DNA of 64,000 nt. Origin: Planotetraspora sp. A-T 1434 (lineage in GTDB: Bacteria; Actinomycetota; Actinomycetes; Streptosporangiales; Streptosporangiaceae). The position numbers and the translations under genes were made by a program. The stretch spans positions 62,001 to 126,000 of the forward strand of contig NZ_JAOEGB010000021.1 in assembly GCF_025420585.1 (NCBI RefSeq), read 5' to 3'. The number at the start of each line of letters is the position of its first letter. Position 1 is the stretch's first letter. A model generated the notes under the pieces. That model did no database searches. It had not been told where the DNA came from and was given only the letters and a program-made list of their open reading frames with translations. Below are positions 10,342 to 19,038 of the stretch, piece after piece.

Positions 10342-11946
10342 ATGAAGCGAACCCCCCGCCTCCTGGTGCTGGCAGTCTCGTTACTGCTGGCGATCGTGGG
10401 TGTCCTCGTCACGCAGACGGCGGCTCAGGCCGCCAACCTGCTTGTGAATCCGGGCTTCGAGACCGGAAGCCTCTCGCCCTGGTCCTGCACCGGCGGGCTG
10501 GGATCGGTGGTCGGCTCTCCGGTCCACTCAGGCACGAAGGCACTCGCCGGCGCGGCGAGCGCCTCCGACAACGCCCAGTGCACCCAGTCCGTCAGCGTCA
10601 AGCCGAGCACCGCCTACACCCTCACCGCCTGGGTCCGCGGCAACTACGTCTATCTCGGCGTCACCGGCGGCCCATCGACCTGGACCCCGTCGGCGACCGC
10701 GTACACGCAGCTCACCCTCAACTTCACCACCGCGGCCGGCCAGACCACCGCGCAGATCTACCTGCACGGCTGGTATGCGCAGGGCACCTACTACGCCGAC
10801 GACGTCAACTTCGACGGGCCCGGAGGGACGACCTCGCCCTCTCCCTCACCGTCTCCCTCGGCTTCTCCTTCTCCTTCTCCTTCGCCGTCGCCGTCCCCCT
10901 CACCGTCGCCCTCCCCTTCGCCGTCTCCTTCGCCGTCTCCTTCGGCCTCACCTTCGCCGTCCCCGTCGCCGTCCGCCTCGCCGACGGGAGGCACCTGCGC
11001 GGTGAAGTCGAGGCCGTCGGGCAAGGTCCTGCAGGGGTACTGGGAGAACTGGGACGGCGCGTCGAACGGCGTGCACCCGCCGTTCGGATGGGTCCCGATC
11101 AACGACTCCCGCATCAAGGCCCACGGCTACAACGTGATCAACGCGGCGTTCCCGGTCATCCGCTCCGACGGCACCGTCCTGTGGGAGGACGGCATGGACG
11201 CGGGCGTCAAGGTGTCCACCCCGGCTGAGATGTGCCAGGCCAAGGCCGCCGGCGCGACGATCCTGATGTCCATCGGCGGCGCCGCCGCCGGCATCGACCT
11301 CAGCTCCAGCGCCGTCGCCGACCGCTTCGTCGCGACCGTCGTGCCGATCCTCAAGAAGTACAACTTCGACGGCATCGACATCGACATCGAGACCGGCCTC
11401 ACCGGCAGCGGCAGCATCAGCCAGCTGTCCACGTCGCAGGCGAACCTCATCCGCATCATCGACGGCGTGCTGGCCCAGATGCCCTCCAACTTCGGCCTGA
11501 CCATGGCCCCCGAGACGGCGTACGTCACCGGCGGCAGCGTCACCTACGGCTCGATCTGGGGATCCTACCTGCCGATCATCAAGAAGTACGCCGACAACGG
11601 CCGCCTCTGGTGGCTGAACATGCAGTACTACAACGGCAGCATGTACGGCTGCTCCGGTGACACCTACCAGGCGGGCACGGTTCAGGGATTCACCGTCCAG
11701 ACCACCTGCCTGAACAACGGCCTGACCGTCCAGGGCACCACGATCAGGGTCCCCTATGACAAGCAGGTCCCCGGTCTGCCGGCGCAGCCCGGAGCCGGGG
11801 GCGGCTACATGACGCCCTCCCTGGTGTCTCAGGCCTGGAACAGCTTCAACGGCAGCCTCAAGGGCCTGATGACCTGGTCCATCAACTGGGACGGGTCGAA
11901 GAACTGGACCTTCGGCGACAACGTCAAGTCGCTGCAGGGTCGCTAG
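10342..11946 (+). CDS. Secreted GH18 chitinase with N-terminal carbohydrate-binding module, 534 aa
   Basis: Domain order: Sec signal peptide (about residues 1-33, ending AAQAA), a beta-sandwich CBM4/9-like module (NLLVNPGFETGSLSPW through YYADDVNF, about 34-160), a Ser-Pro linker of about 50 residues (164-214), then a GH18 catalytic domain. The GH18 active-site line is present as FDGIDIDIE, with E350 as acid. Upstream is the SIGG strand motif and later the MQYYN and TWSINWD strands. The enzyme should cleave chitin outside the cell. ATG 10342 precedes the signal peptide; a rho-independent terminator follows at 11961. Confidence 0.92.
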   Translation: MKRTPRLLVLAVSLLLAIVGVLVTQTAAQAANLLVNPGFETGSLSPWSCTGGLGSVVGSPVHSGTKALAGAASASDNAQCTQSVSVKPSTAYTLTAWVRGNYVYLGVTGGPSTWTPSATAYTQLTLNFTTAAGQTTAQIYLHGWYAQGTYYADDVNFDGPGGTTSPSPSPSPSASPSPSPSPSPSPSPSPSPSPSPSPSPSASPSPSPSPSASPTGGTCAVKSRPSGKVLQGYWENWDGASNGVHPPFGWVPINDSRIKAHGYNVINAAFPVIRSDGTVLWEDGMDAGVKVSTPAEMCQAKAAGATILMSIGGAAAGIDLSSSAVADRFVATVVPILKKYNFDGIDIDIETGLTGSGSISQLSTSQANLIRIIDGVLAQMPSNFGLTMAPETAYVTGGSVTYGSIWGSYLPIIKKYADNGRLWWLNMQYYNGSMYGCSGDTYQAGTVQGFTVQTTCLNNGLTVQGTTIRVPYDKQVPGLPAQPGAGGGYMTPSLVSQAWNSFNGSLKGLMTWSINWDGSKNWTFGDNVKSLQGR

Positions 11947-11960
11947 CCAGTACGCGCGAA

Positions 11961-11988
11961 GGCCACTCCCGAGTGATCGGGAGTGGCC
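11961..11988 (+). terminator. Intrinsic terminator after the chitinase gene
   Basis: GGCCACTCCC and GGGAGTGGCC pair perfectly (10 bp) around an 8-nt loop, 15 nt after the chitinase stop, followed by TTTG. Confidence 0.8.
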
Positions 11989-12030
11989 TTTGCCCTGGTC
12001 ACAGGTTCTTCCTGGTGCCGAGAAAACAAA

Positions 12031-12059
12031 AGCCCAGGCCGGTGTCACCGGCCTGGGCT
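12031..12059 (-). terminator. Intrinsic terminator for tRNA-Lys
   Basis: AGCCCAGGCCGGTG pairs with CACCGGCCTGGGCT. Read on the minus strand the hairpin is followed by TTTTGTTTTC, and it lies about 10 nt beyond the 3' end of the tRNA gene. Confidence 0.8.
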
Positions 12060-12068
12060 TCGTGTCTG

Positions 12069-12142
12069 TGCGCCGCCAGGGACTCGAACCCCGGACCCGC
12101 TGATTAAGAGTCAGCTGCTCTAACCAACTGAGCTAGCGGCGC
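12069..12142 (-). tRNA. tRNA-Lys (anticodon CTT)
   Basis: Acceptor arms GCGCCGC and GCGGCGC pair, with discriminator A. The D-arm TAGCTCAGTTGG, the anticodon arm GCTGACTCTTAATCAGC (anticodon CTT) and the T-arm GGTTCGAGTCC are all canonical. CCA is not encoded. Confidence 0.97.
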
Positions 12143-12249
12143 TTGCGACGTCCGTAACCTTAGCAGTCCCGTCCACGGCACGCACATCGGAAACGTCGTC
12201 GGTGGCTCTCTTATGGGCAAACCCCCAGAGGTGACCCGAAGAGCCGTGC

Positions 12250-12825
12250 TCAGCCGCTCCAGGCGCCCGTGGAGAAGGGAACGGGCTCGCCCTTCATGCC
12301 CGGTCCGTCGCCCCACTTGGTCACGACGTACTGGACATCGATGTGGCCCTCGTCGCTGTTGACCGTGAGCGTGTCGCTGTTCCAGCGGGTGCCGGTCAAC
12401 TCGGCGAAGGTCTGGCCGTCCATGTCCAGCATGACACCGTCGTCCGACGGGGTGCCGGGGCCGCGGTCACCGATGAAGAACTTGGCCGCCTTGCCCTTGT
12501 AGAAGACGTAGCCCTCGGTGCCGAGCGGCCAACTGGGGCTGGCGAACAGACCCTTCTGCATGGGCTTGCCGATGGCCGGCATGCCGGTGTCGCCCTCACG
12601 CCCGGAAGCGTCGTCCCAGAAGTACGAGCCCTTGGTGCTGCCACTCAGCAGGACCTGCTCCTTGTTGAAGGTGGCAGAGATGCCGACGACGTTCTCGCTC
12701 ACCGGAAGCTTCACCGCGGGAGCGGGGGCGGCGGCCATGATCGACATGCCGAGGGCCGCGGCGCCCACCAGGGCGGAAAGGGACTTGACGGTTCGATTAC
12801 TACGCACGTCGAGCAGAGTCTTCAT
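12250..12825 (-). CDS. Small secreted protein, possible double-psi-beta-barrel fold, 191 aa
   Basis: From ATG 12825 the protein has a basic start, a hydrophobic core (LSALVGAAALGMSIMAAAPAPA) and a mature part of about 150 residues. Conserved-looking features are KGLFASPSWPLGTEGYVFYKGK, FFIGDRGPG, LDMDGQTFAELTG and PVPFSTGAW. The G-D-R-G-P pattern with a repeated beta rhythm recalls RlpA/barwin-like double-psi barrels, but I do not see a full family match. It is probably exported by Sec. It lies behind a long GC-rich leader that can form several hairpins. Confidence 0.65.
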   Translation of the reverse strand: MKTLLDVRSNRTVKSLSALVGAAALGMSIMAAAPAPAVKLPVSENVVGISATFNKEQVLLSGSTKGSYFWDDASGREGDTGMPAIGKPMQKGLFASPSWPLGTEGYVFYKGKAAKFFIGDRGPGTPSDDGVMLDMDGQTFAELTGTRWNSDTLTVNSDEGHIDVQYVVTKWGDGPGMKGEPVPFSTGAWSG

Positions 12826-13010
12826 GAAAACTGGGGGTCTTCCGTGAGACGACAGGGAGAGCGGGCCGTGCGTCACCCATGGGCCTGCCTGGTGAAGGCA
12901 GGGCCCACGGAAACGGCCCGCTAGGCCGGGCGAGAGAAGTCGATCGCCCGCAGGACGCGCGCTGAGGCGCTGAGCTATGGGGACCGGCCGGAATGGCGGT
13001 CTATGTCACA
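12826..13010 (-). ncRNA. Possible structured leader RNA of the secreted protein gene
   Basis: On the minus strand the 180 bases before ATG 12825 contain nested pairings: CGGGCGA with TCGCCCG, GGCC with GGCC around TAGC, and a strong stem in which GGGCC-CTGCC pairs with GGCAG-GCCC around TTCACCA. The gene itself has no clear Shine-Dalgarno. A 5' element controlling a secreted protein would fit actinomycete cell-wall genes, but I could not match it to the c-di-AMP (ydaO) consensus or any other riboswitch I know. Confidence 0.3.
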
Positions 13011-13560
13011 CATATGGTCCGAAGGACCTGGGTCGGAGATCGCTGTGAGGGGTTCCTCACGCGGCCTCGTCACCCGGGACAATCCAGCCACCGGTCGGCA
13101 GCAATTTGGACTCTACAGGACGAGTCAGGACAGAGCAAAGCAAATGCCCCATAACACCCAGAAGATCTACGCGCTTACCCCAAGGCCAGGCCAGAAGGCC
13201 AAGCTCATGTCACGAAACCACACCCCGACGGAGACCCTCCCAAGAGGCTGTCAAGGACCGCGCGTACGGCAGGCAGCCCCCGGCGTGATCACGCGGAACC
13301 ATGGGCTGTCTTGCCGGCCGACCGCGGAAATCCAGGCCTGATCGGCGGGCGACGGCCGGGGTCGCACGGGCCGGTCCAGGAGCCGCCACCTGATGACGAG
13401 CAAGGGGCGCCCGCTCGGGGATCCACCCGGAAACAGTGACCACGGCAACGGTCCGGCTGCCCAGAGGGCGGCTCCGAGGGGTGTCCGCGCCGATCAGGAG
13501 GTATGGCGAGCCCTGCCGATGACAGTCCGGGGGTGATCAGGCGGGAGGAAGAGGGAACAA
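13011..13560. other. Intergenic region, no supported gene
   Basis: Roughly 550 bases of mixed composition, with a comparatively low-GC patch near 13100-13220. Reading frames are open here on both strands but show no conserved motif or good ribosome site, so I annotate no protein. Confidence 0.4.
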
Positions 13561-13740
13561 AAATGCCGGGGCCGGACAGTCCCCCAACTGTCCGGCCCCG
13601 GCTGAAGCGGTTCCGCCAGGGAATGCCCTCCCCAAAGGCACCGGCGGGCCCCCGCTTTCTATCGGACGTGGTTCCCCCTCCACGTCCTTTCGGCAAAGCT
13701 CTCGGTCGCTCTGATCTGCTCGACCTGCTACCACAGTACA
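13561..13740 (-). ncRNA. Candidate structured small RNA with its own terminator
   Basis: Read on the minus strand from about 13740, the sequence forms a row of stems: GGTCG/CGACC, a perfect 8-bp hairpin GGACGTGG/CCACGTCC, and a longer nested arm closed by AAGCGG/CCGCTT with CCGCC/GGCGG and GTGCC/GGCAT inside it. It ends with a 15-bp terminator hairpin and TTTTT. No protein frame fits and no minus-strand gene follows within 700 bases, so a free-standing RNA is likelier than a leader. It matches no RNase P, tmRNA, SRP or riboswitch pattern I know. Confidence 0.45.
13565..13602 (-). terminator. Strong intrinsic terminator
   Basis: GCCGGGGCCGGACAG pairs perfectly (15 bp) with CTGTCCGGCCCCGGC around an 8-nt loop. 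On the minus strand it is followed by ATTTTTG, which gives its direction. Confidence 0.75.
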
Positions 13741-13912
13741 AAGCCGGATGTCATGAAGTCGTCATCCAGAGGTGGATTTTCGGCCTACATCTCCCTACAT
13801 CCGGGCTTTACCGACCAGATCCGACTCGCACGACTGCTCTCACTCCGCCACACCGGCCACATCGACCCCGCGCCGTCCACAGCCGCCGCGCCCATAGCCG
13901 GCGCGTGCAGAC

Positions 13913-14299
13913 CTACTCGCCGAGGACAATCTTGACTTCGGTGCCCTGCTGGAGCGAGCGGCTCACGATGCAGTGCCGTTCGTGGACCCGCTCCGCGACG
14001 GTCTCGAACACCTCGCGGCCCTCCGCCGTGGGCGCTTCGGCGTCGTAAGTGACGGTGACGGATCCCAGCAGGGTCGGTGCCGCCTTCTCCGCCGTGACGT
14101 CGACCGCCAGCCGTACGAGCCGGTGGCCGCGCTGGGCGGTGAGCGGCTCGACGGTCATGATGTTGCACCCGCCCACGGCGGCCAGCAGCAGTTCAACCGG
14201 GCTGAACACACCGTCGCCCGCCCCAATTTTGATCTCCGCACCGCGGCTGTTTCGGGCAACAAATCCGTCTTCAGTGCGCTCTACGTGGACAGATGCCAT
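13913..14299 (-). CDS. OsmC/Ohr-superfamily peroxiredoxin, 128 aa
   Basis: Short OsmC-fold protein. The first Cys lies in LAAVGGCNIMTVEPLTAQ and the second in ERHCIVSRSLQQGTEVK, which matches the two-cysteine layout of OsmC-type thiol peroxidases reducing organic hydroperoxides. The acidic residues of the active site in Ohr proper are not obvious, so I call it OsmC-like. It ends the same-strand run that starts with the response regulator; only 4 nt separate it from the histidine kinase stop. Confidence 0.82.
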   Translation of the reverse strand: MASVHVERTEDGFVARNSRGAEIKIGAGDGVFSPVELLLAAVGGCNIMTVEPLTAQRGHRLVRLAVDVTAEKAAPTLLGSVTVTYDAEAPTAEGREVFETVAERVHERHCIVSRSLQQGTEVKIVLGE

Positions 14300-14303
14300 G
14301 CCG

Positions 14304-15359
14304 TCACCCTACTGGCAGGGCAAGCCGTACGAGCGTGCCTCCCCCCGGAGCGGCGGTGGCCGAGACGCTGCCGCCGTGGCTGTCCACGACCTGACCCACG
14401 ATCGCCAGGCCCAGCCCCGATCCGGGCAGCGCGCGGGCCTCGGGCGCCCGGTAGAAACGGTCGAAGACGTGGGGCAGATCCTCGGCCGAGATCCCCGGCC
14501 CGTGGTCGCGGACGGTCAGCACGCCATCCCGCAGCGAGACCTCGACCCGGCTCCCGGCGGGGCTGTACTTGGCGGCGTTGTCGAGCAGGTTGGCCACAGC
14601 CCTCGACAGCCGGTCGGGCACGCCGCGCACGACGGCGGGCTCGACCGCGACCGAGTAGGACGTCGAGGGCCAGTGCCGGGACGCCCGCGCGACCTCCCGC
14701 CTCACCAGCTCGTCGAGCCGCACCGTCTCGACCAACGCGGCCGGCTCCTCATCCCGCGCCAGCTCGACCACGTCGGAGACGAGCGCCGTGAGCTCTTCCA
14801 GGCCGCCCAGCACGGCCCGGCTCACCTCGTCACGGTCCTTCGGCGACAGACCGCCTCGGATCAGCAGCTCGGTGTTGGTCCGCACGGCCGTCAGCGGGGT
14901 TCTCAGCTCGTGCGAGGCGTCGGCGACCAGCCGTTTCTGGGCTTTCGCCGACCGTTCGAGCGCGTCCAGCATCGCGTTGAAGCTGCGGGCCAGGCTGGCC
15001 AGCTCGTCGTCGCCCGAGATGTCGATCCGCGTGGTCAGGTCACGGGTGGCCGCCACCCGCCGGGCGGCGTCCTTGAACGCCCCCACCGGCCGCAGCGCCG
15101 TCCGCGCGGCGAGCCAGCCGAGCGCGCCCGACAGCACCAGCCCTCCGAGGGCCACGGCGAAGAACGGCCAGCCGAGATCGTCGATGTCCGCCAGCCCCGC
15201 GAGCACGCCCCTCGGCGACACATCCGGATAGCCGTCGAACTGGCCCATCGCGCTTTCGACCCTGCGGCAGGTGATCAGGTACGCCGCGACGATCACCACG
15301 ATCACGCTGACCGCCGCGGCCATCGCGGACGCCAGGGCGAGCCGCCAGTGCAGCTTCAC
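14304..15359 (-). CDS. Sensor histidine kinase (HAMP, MprB-like), 351 aa
   Basis: Two membrane helices (about residues 7-28 and 66-88) flank a short extracellular loop of about 37 residues. A HAMP segment follows ([20 protein letters not shown]), then the HisKA H-box SHELRTP with the phosphorylated His, and an HATPase domain with [11 protein letters not shown] (N-box), DHGPGI (G1) and GSGLGLAIV (G2). ATG 15359 overlaps the regulator stop (ATGA). The small sensor loop suggests an envelope or ion signal rather than a large ligand. Confidence 0.9.
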   Translation of the reverse strand: MKLHWRLALASAMAAAVSVIVVIVAAYLITCRRVESAMGQFDGYPDVSPRGVLAGLADIDDLGWPFFAVALGGLVLSGALGWLAARTALRPVGAFKDAARRVAATRDLTTRIDISGDDELASLARSFNAMLDALERSAKAQKRLVADASHELRTPLTAVRTNTELLIRGGLSPKDRDEVSRAVLGGLEELTALVSDVVELARDEEPAALVETVRLDELVRREVARASRHWPSTSYSVAVEPAVVRGVPDRLSRAVANLLDNAAKYSPAGSRVEVSLRDGVLTVRDHGPGISAEDLPHVFDRFYRAPEARALPGSGLGLAIVGQVVDSHGGSVSATAAPGGGTLVRLALPVG

Positions 15360-16105
15360 GAGGACTCCCCGGCCGTCTCCCGCGCCGCCTCTCGCGCCGT
15401 CTCCCGGGCGGCCTCTCGCGCCGTGTCCCTGAGCGCGTAGCCGAGGCCGTGCACGGTCTGGATCAGCCGCGGCTCCCCGCCGGCCTCGGTCTTCTTGCGC
15501 AGGTAGCGGATGTAGACCTCCAGGGAGTTGGAGGCCGGGCGGAAGGCATGGCCCCAGATCCGCTCGAGGATCACCTTGCGGGTGAGCACCTGGCCGCCGT
15601 TGCGGATGAGCAAATCAAGCAGGGCGTACTCGGTTCTCGTCAGGTCGATCAGCCGGCCCCCGCGCCTCGCCTGCCTGCTGTCCGGGAGCAGGCTGAGGTC
15701 GGCGAAGCCCGCCTCCGGCTCCAGCGGGGCCGTACGGCGGAGCAGCGCCCTGACCCGCGCGAACAGCTCCTCCAGCGCGAACGGCTTAACCAGATAGTCG
15801 TCGGCCCCGGCGTCGAGCCCGGCGACGCGGTCCCCGATGCCGTCGAGCGCGGTCAGCATGAGCACCGGGATGCGGTGGCCGTTCTCGCGCAGTGTCCGGC
15901 AGACCTCCAGGCCGTCCATCTGGGGCATCAGGACGTCGAGCACCACCAGGCCCGGCGGGCTGCCCGCGATGGCGGCGAGCGCGGCGACGCCGTCGTCGGC
16001 GGTGGCGACCCGGTAGCCCTCGACGCGGAGGGCACGCGCGATCGCGTCACGCACCTCCGGCTCGTCGTCCACGACGAGCACGCGTGTCTTGGTCACAGCC
16101 GCCAT
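15356..16105 (-). CDS. OmpR-type response regulator, 249 aa
   Basis: The N-terminal receiver domain has the acidic pair VVDDEPE, the phospho-acceptor region [13 protein letters not shown] and the KPF lysine. The C-terminal winged helix includes [22 protein letters not shown] and YIRYLRKK. The extreme C-terminus is unusual: AREAARET occurs twice in tandem before the stop. Start ATG 16105; a GTG 12 nt downstream is an alternative with a better ribosome site. Partner of the coupled kinase; the divergent flavin/ferric-reductase operon next door is a natural target by position only. Confidence 0.9.
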   Translation of the reverse strand: MAAVTKTRVLVVDDEPEVRDAIARALRVEGYRVATADDGVAALAAIAGSPPGLVVLDVLMPQMDGLEVCRTLRENGHRIPVLMLTALDGIGDRVAGLDAGADDYLVKPFALEELFARVRALLRRTAPLEPEAGFADLSLLPDSRQARRGGRLIDLTRTEYALLDLLIRNGGQVLTRKVILERIWGHAFRPASNSLEVYIRYLRKKTEAGGEPRLIQTVHGLGYALRDTAREAARETAREAARETAGESS

Positions 16106-16243
16106 CCTGGTGAGGAGAGATGAAAAGTTCCTGAAGGAACGCCGCCGCGAAGTGTCCACGACCCCGGCGGTGTGGGCGATCCCGCGGTTTCCCGTAGGTT
16201 ACTCGTTCAGATCTGTCTCATAACCGTCAGCGACCGTCGAAAA

Positions 16244-17707
16244 ATGGGACCCACCGACCCGACTGGCGCGGCCCCACCGGTCCACTCGTGGACGGGTACG
16301 GCTCGGGCCTCGATGACGTGGCGCTGGCCGGCGCTCTTCTGGTCGGGCGCGGCCGCCGTCCTGGCCTCATGGGCGGTCCACGCGCGTGGCGACCTCGCGT
16401 CCGCCCCGATCACCGCCGTCGGCAGGCTGACCGGCCTGCTCGCCGGATATCTCATCGCGATCCAGCTCATCCTCATGAGCCGGGTGCCGGACACGCGGAT
16501 CGTCTCTCTATGGCACCGCAGGCTCGGCGGCATGATCTTCACGCTCGTCTGCGCCCACATCGTGTTCACCACCGTGGGCTACGCCGCGGGGGCCAGCCTG
16601 GCGGGCCAGACGATGACGTTCATCGAGAGCTACCCCTGGCTGCTGGCGGCCTATGCCGGCACGGCGGTGCTCGTGATGGCCGGCCTGACCTCGGTCCGCG
16701 CGATCAAGCGGCGGCTGCGCTACGAGACCTGGTATTACGTCCATCTCTACGCCTACCTCGGCACCGCGCTCGCCTTCGCCCACACGGTCACCATCTCCAC
16801 CGACATCGCCGGCGTCGCCAAGGCCCTGTGGATCGCCATGTACGGCACGGCCCTCGCCCTGGCCGTCTGGAGACGGATCGTCCGGCCGGTCGCGCTGGCC
16901 GCGAGGCACGGCTTCCGAGTGTCGCGCGTGGTCAGGGAGACGCCGGACGTCACCTCCATCCACATCGGGGGCCGCCGGATGCGGGAGTTCACCGCCCGGT
17001 CCGGGCAGTTCGTCCGGCTGCGGTTCCTGACCCGCGACAGCTGGTGGCAGGCCCATCCCTTCTCGCTGTCGGCCGCGCCGGACGGGTGCGGCCTGCGCGT
17101 GACGGTCAAGGCCCTCGGGGACCACACCCGTGCGCTGCGGAGCGTCCCCATCGGCACCCGTGTTCTGGTCGACGGTCCCTACGGCGGGTTCACGGCCGCC
17201 TCCCGCGTCAACGACAAGGTGCTGATGATCGCGGCCGGGATCGGGATCACCCCGATCAGAGCCCTGCTGGAGGAGATGCCGCCCGGAACGGTCGTCGTCT
17301 ACCGGGCCCGATCCGAGAAGGAGGTCGTCTTCCGCGACGAGCTCGACGAGCTGGCCCGGACTCGCGGCGCCCAGCTCGTATACGTGCTCGGCGAGGACCA
17401 CCTGCCGAGCCGGAACCCTTGCCCGGACGGGGACCACTCGCCGGACGGGGGCCACTCGCCGGACGGGGACCACTCCCCGGAGGGCGACCACCCGCGAGGC
17501 GGGGACCGCCACACGGTCGGCATCGGTGGCCACCGCCGCGTTCCCGAGGCGCTCACCGCTCCGGGTTTGGCGCGGCTGGTGCCCGACATGAGATCCCGCG
17601 ACGTCTTCCTGTGCGGGCCGCCCGGCCTGGTCCGTCACCTGCGGGCGGAGCTGCGCAAGGCCGGCCTGCGGGACCGGCACGTCCACGTCGACTGCTTCGA
17701 GCTGTAG
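16244..17707 (+). CDS. Ferric-reductase-like membrane flavocytochrome, 487 aa
   Basis: An N-terminal membrane domain of about six helices carries spaced histidines suited to two b-hemes (WHRRLGG, CAHIVFT, YVHLYAYLG, FAHTVT). A C-terminal ferredoxin-NADP reductase domain has the FAD motif HPFSLS, the nucleotide motif AGIGITPI and CGPPG. It should move electrons from NAD(P)H through FAD and heme across the membrane. Between the nucleotide motifs is a low-complexity insert of four 6-residue repeats, PDGDHS. Start ATG 16244 is a best guess; 16313 is possible. First gene of a set with an FMN-binding protein and ApbE. Confidence 0.85.
   Translation: MGPTDPTGAAPPVHSWTGTARASMTWRWPALFWSGAAAVLASWAVHARGDLASAPITAVGRLTGLLAGYLIAIQLILMSRVPDTRIVSLWHRRLGGMIFTLVCAHIVFTTVGYAAGASLAGQTMTFIESYPWLLAAYAGTAVLVMAGLTSVRAIKRRLRYETWYYVHLYAYLGTALAFAHTVTISTDIAGVAKALWIAMYGTALALAVWRRIVRPVALAARHGFRVSRVVRETPDVTSIHIGGRRMREFTARSGQFVRLRFLTRDSWWQAHPFSLSAAPDGCGLRVTVKALGDHTRALRSVPIGTRVLVDGPYGGFTAASRVNDKVLMIAAGIGITPIRALLEEMPPGTVVVYRARSEKEVVFRDELDELARTRGAQLVYVLGEDHLPSRNPCPDGDHSPDGGHSPDGDHSPEGDHPRGGDRHTVGIGGHRRVPEALTAPGLARLVPDMRSRDVFLCGPPGLVRHLRAELRKAGLRDRHVHVDCFEL
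17423..17494 (+). repeat. In-gene 18-bp tandem repeat, four copies
   Basis: CCGGACGGGGACCACTCG is repeated four times in frame with growing divergence, encoding PDGDHS units rich in Asp and His within the reductase domain. Copy number may vary between strains. Confidence 0.85.
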
Positions 17708-17782
17708 GAATGCCGCAGATTCGCCGTGGCCGGTGCCGGCAGCACGCGGAAAACCTGGAGGACACGACCAAGGGAGGCCGAC

Positions 17783-18169
17783 GTGAAACGAGCCGTTCTC
17801 GCCTTGCTGACCACGATCGCCGGTGTGGCCCTCATCGTGACCCACCGGACGACCCCGATGGCGCCGACCGGCATGACGAGGACGGCGTCGCCGAAGACCG
17901 TTACCGGTGAGCCGGCGGACACCGGTCACGGCATGATCGCCGTGACCCTCACCCTCTCGCGCGGCAGGATCACCAGAGCGACAGCCGTACAGCACGCGAC
18001 CTCTCCCCGCTCCCGGCAGGTCAGCGCCCGCGCCATCGCCCGGCTCGACCAGGAGGTGCTGACGGCTCAGAACGCCCACGTGGACACGATCAGCGGCGCC
18101 ACCATGACGACCGACGGCTACAGACGGTCGCTGCAGAGCGCCTTGGACAGGTCGGGCACCACCCGGTGA
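17783..18169 (+). CDS. Membrane-anchored FMN-binding protein, 128 aa
   Basis: Begins at GTG 17783 with AGGGAGG 5 nt upstream. One N-terminal helix (about residues 4-19) anchors it, and a compact FMN_bind domain faces outside. The motif DTISGATMTT contains the threonine (T107) to which ApbE-type enzymes attach FMN. It lies between the flavocytochrome and apbE, and its stop overlaps the apbE GTG by 4 nt. It is the likely extracytoplasmic acceptor of electrons from the flavocytochrome. Confidence 0.85.
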   Translation: MKRAVLALLTTIAGVALIVTHRTTPMAPTGMTRTASPKTVTGEPADTGHGMIAVTLTLSRGRITRATAVQHATSPRSRQVSARAIARLDQEVLTAQNAHVDTISGATMTTDGYRRSLQSALDRSGTTR

Positions 18170-19038
18170 CAGGCACCGGCACGGGCGGCGGGCGGCGCGT
18201 GGAGATGGTCATGGGCACCGCCGTCGGGATCGACGTCCGCACGCCGCTGCCGCCGAGGCTGCTGGACCGGCTGCTCGACGGCGTCTTCGGCTGGCTGCGC
18301 TGGGTGGACGACACGTTCAGCACCTACAGGCCCGGCAGCCCGATCAGCCGCCTGGCGCGCGCGGAGCCGGCCGGCCTCCTTCCGGACGCTCATGAGATCC
18401 CAGAAATACGCGAGGTCCTGGAACGCTGTGCGGAGCTGCGCGAGACGACAGGGGGCTACTTCGACGCCTACGCAGGCGGCAGGCTCGACCCCTCCGGATA
18501 CGTGAAGGGATGGGCGGCCGAGCGGGTGTCGGGGGCGCTGGCCGCCGCCGGGGCGACCGACCACTGCGTCAACGCCGGAGGAGACGTGCGCGTCCGGGGC
18601 TGGGCGGGGCCGGGCACGGCATGGCGAATAGGCATCCGCCACCCCCACAGGGATGTGGTCTGCAAGGTGCTGGCCGCCCGTGACCTGGCGGTGGCGACCT
18701 CGGGAAGCTACGCGCGAGGTCCCCACATCATCGACCCGCACCGGGCCCGGGCGGTGACCGAGCCCGGTTCCGTCACAGTCGCCGGCCCCGACCTGGCCGT
18801 GGCCGACGCCTACGCGACGGCGCTCTACGCGATGGGCTCGATGCGGGCGCGAAGCTTCGCCCTGCCCGAGCCGTACGACTTCCTGATCATCACGGACGAC
18901 GGGCGAGGCCTGAGCACGCCGGGCTTCGCCCGCCACGTGATCACGCCTTCACCGGCCCGGGTGCGGCCCCCCACACAGCCGGACGTACGGCGGGCCGAGG
19001 GTCAGGCGTCGGGGTGCCGGGACAGATATTCGACGTAG
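18166..19038 (+). CDS. apbE: FAD:protein FMN transferase (ApbE), 290 aa
   Basis: Has the ApbE hallmarks: MGTAVGIDV near the start, FSTYRPGSPISRL, the flavin region GRLDPSGYVKGWAAERV, and NAGGDVRV, followed by VATSGSYARGPHIIDPH and ADAYATALYAMG. It transfers FMN from FAD to the Thr of SGAT in the protein encoded just upstream. No signal peptide is apparent, so it may act on the unfolded substrate inside or be exported another way. The 3' end overlaps the convergent hypothetical gene by 37 bp. Confidence 0.9.
   Translation: MTGTGTGGGRRVEMVMGTAVGIDVRTPLPPRLLDRLLDGVFGWLRWVDDTFSTYRPGSPISRLARAEPAGLLPDAHEIPEIREVLERCAELRETTGGYFDAYAGGRLDPSGYVKGWAAERVSGALAAAGATDHCVNAGGDVRVRGWAGPGTAWRIGIRHPHRDVVCKVLAARDLAVATSGSYARGPHIIDPHRARAVTEPGSVTVAGPDLAVADAYATALYAMGSMRARSFALPEPYDFLIITDDGRGLSTPGFARHVITPSPARVRPPTQPDVRRAEGQASGCRDRYST

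Noticed and set aside
12900-13000. Second tRNA gene on the minus strand (CCATAGCTCAG)
   Set aside because: The D-arm-like string is there but there is no T-arm GGTTCGA, no matching acceptor and no anticodon arm.
12826-13010. c-di-AMP (ydaO) riboswitch
   Set aside because: The conserved GGGGTGAATC and GACAGCTAAC parts are not found; only generic stems are present.
13561-13740. T-box leader (GGCGGAACCGC resembles the T-box line)
   Set aside because: No stem I features and no aminoacyl-tRNA synthetase or amino-acid gene follows on this strand.
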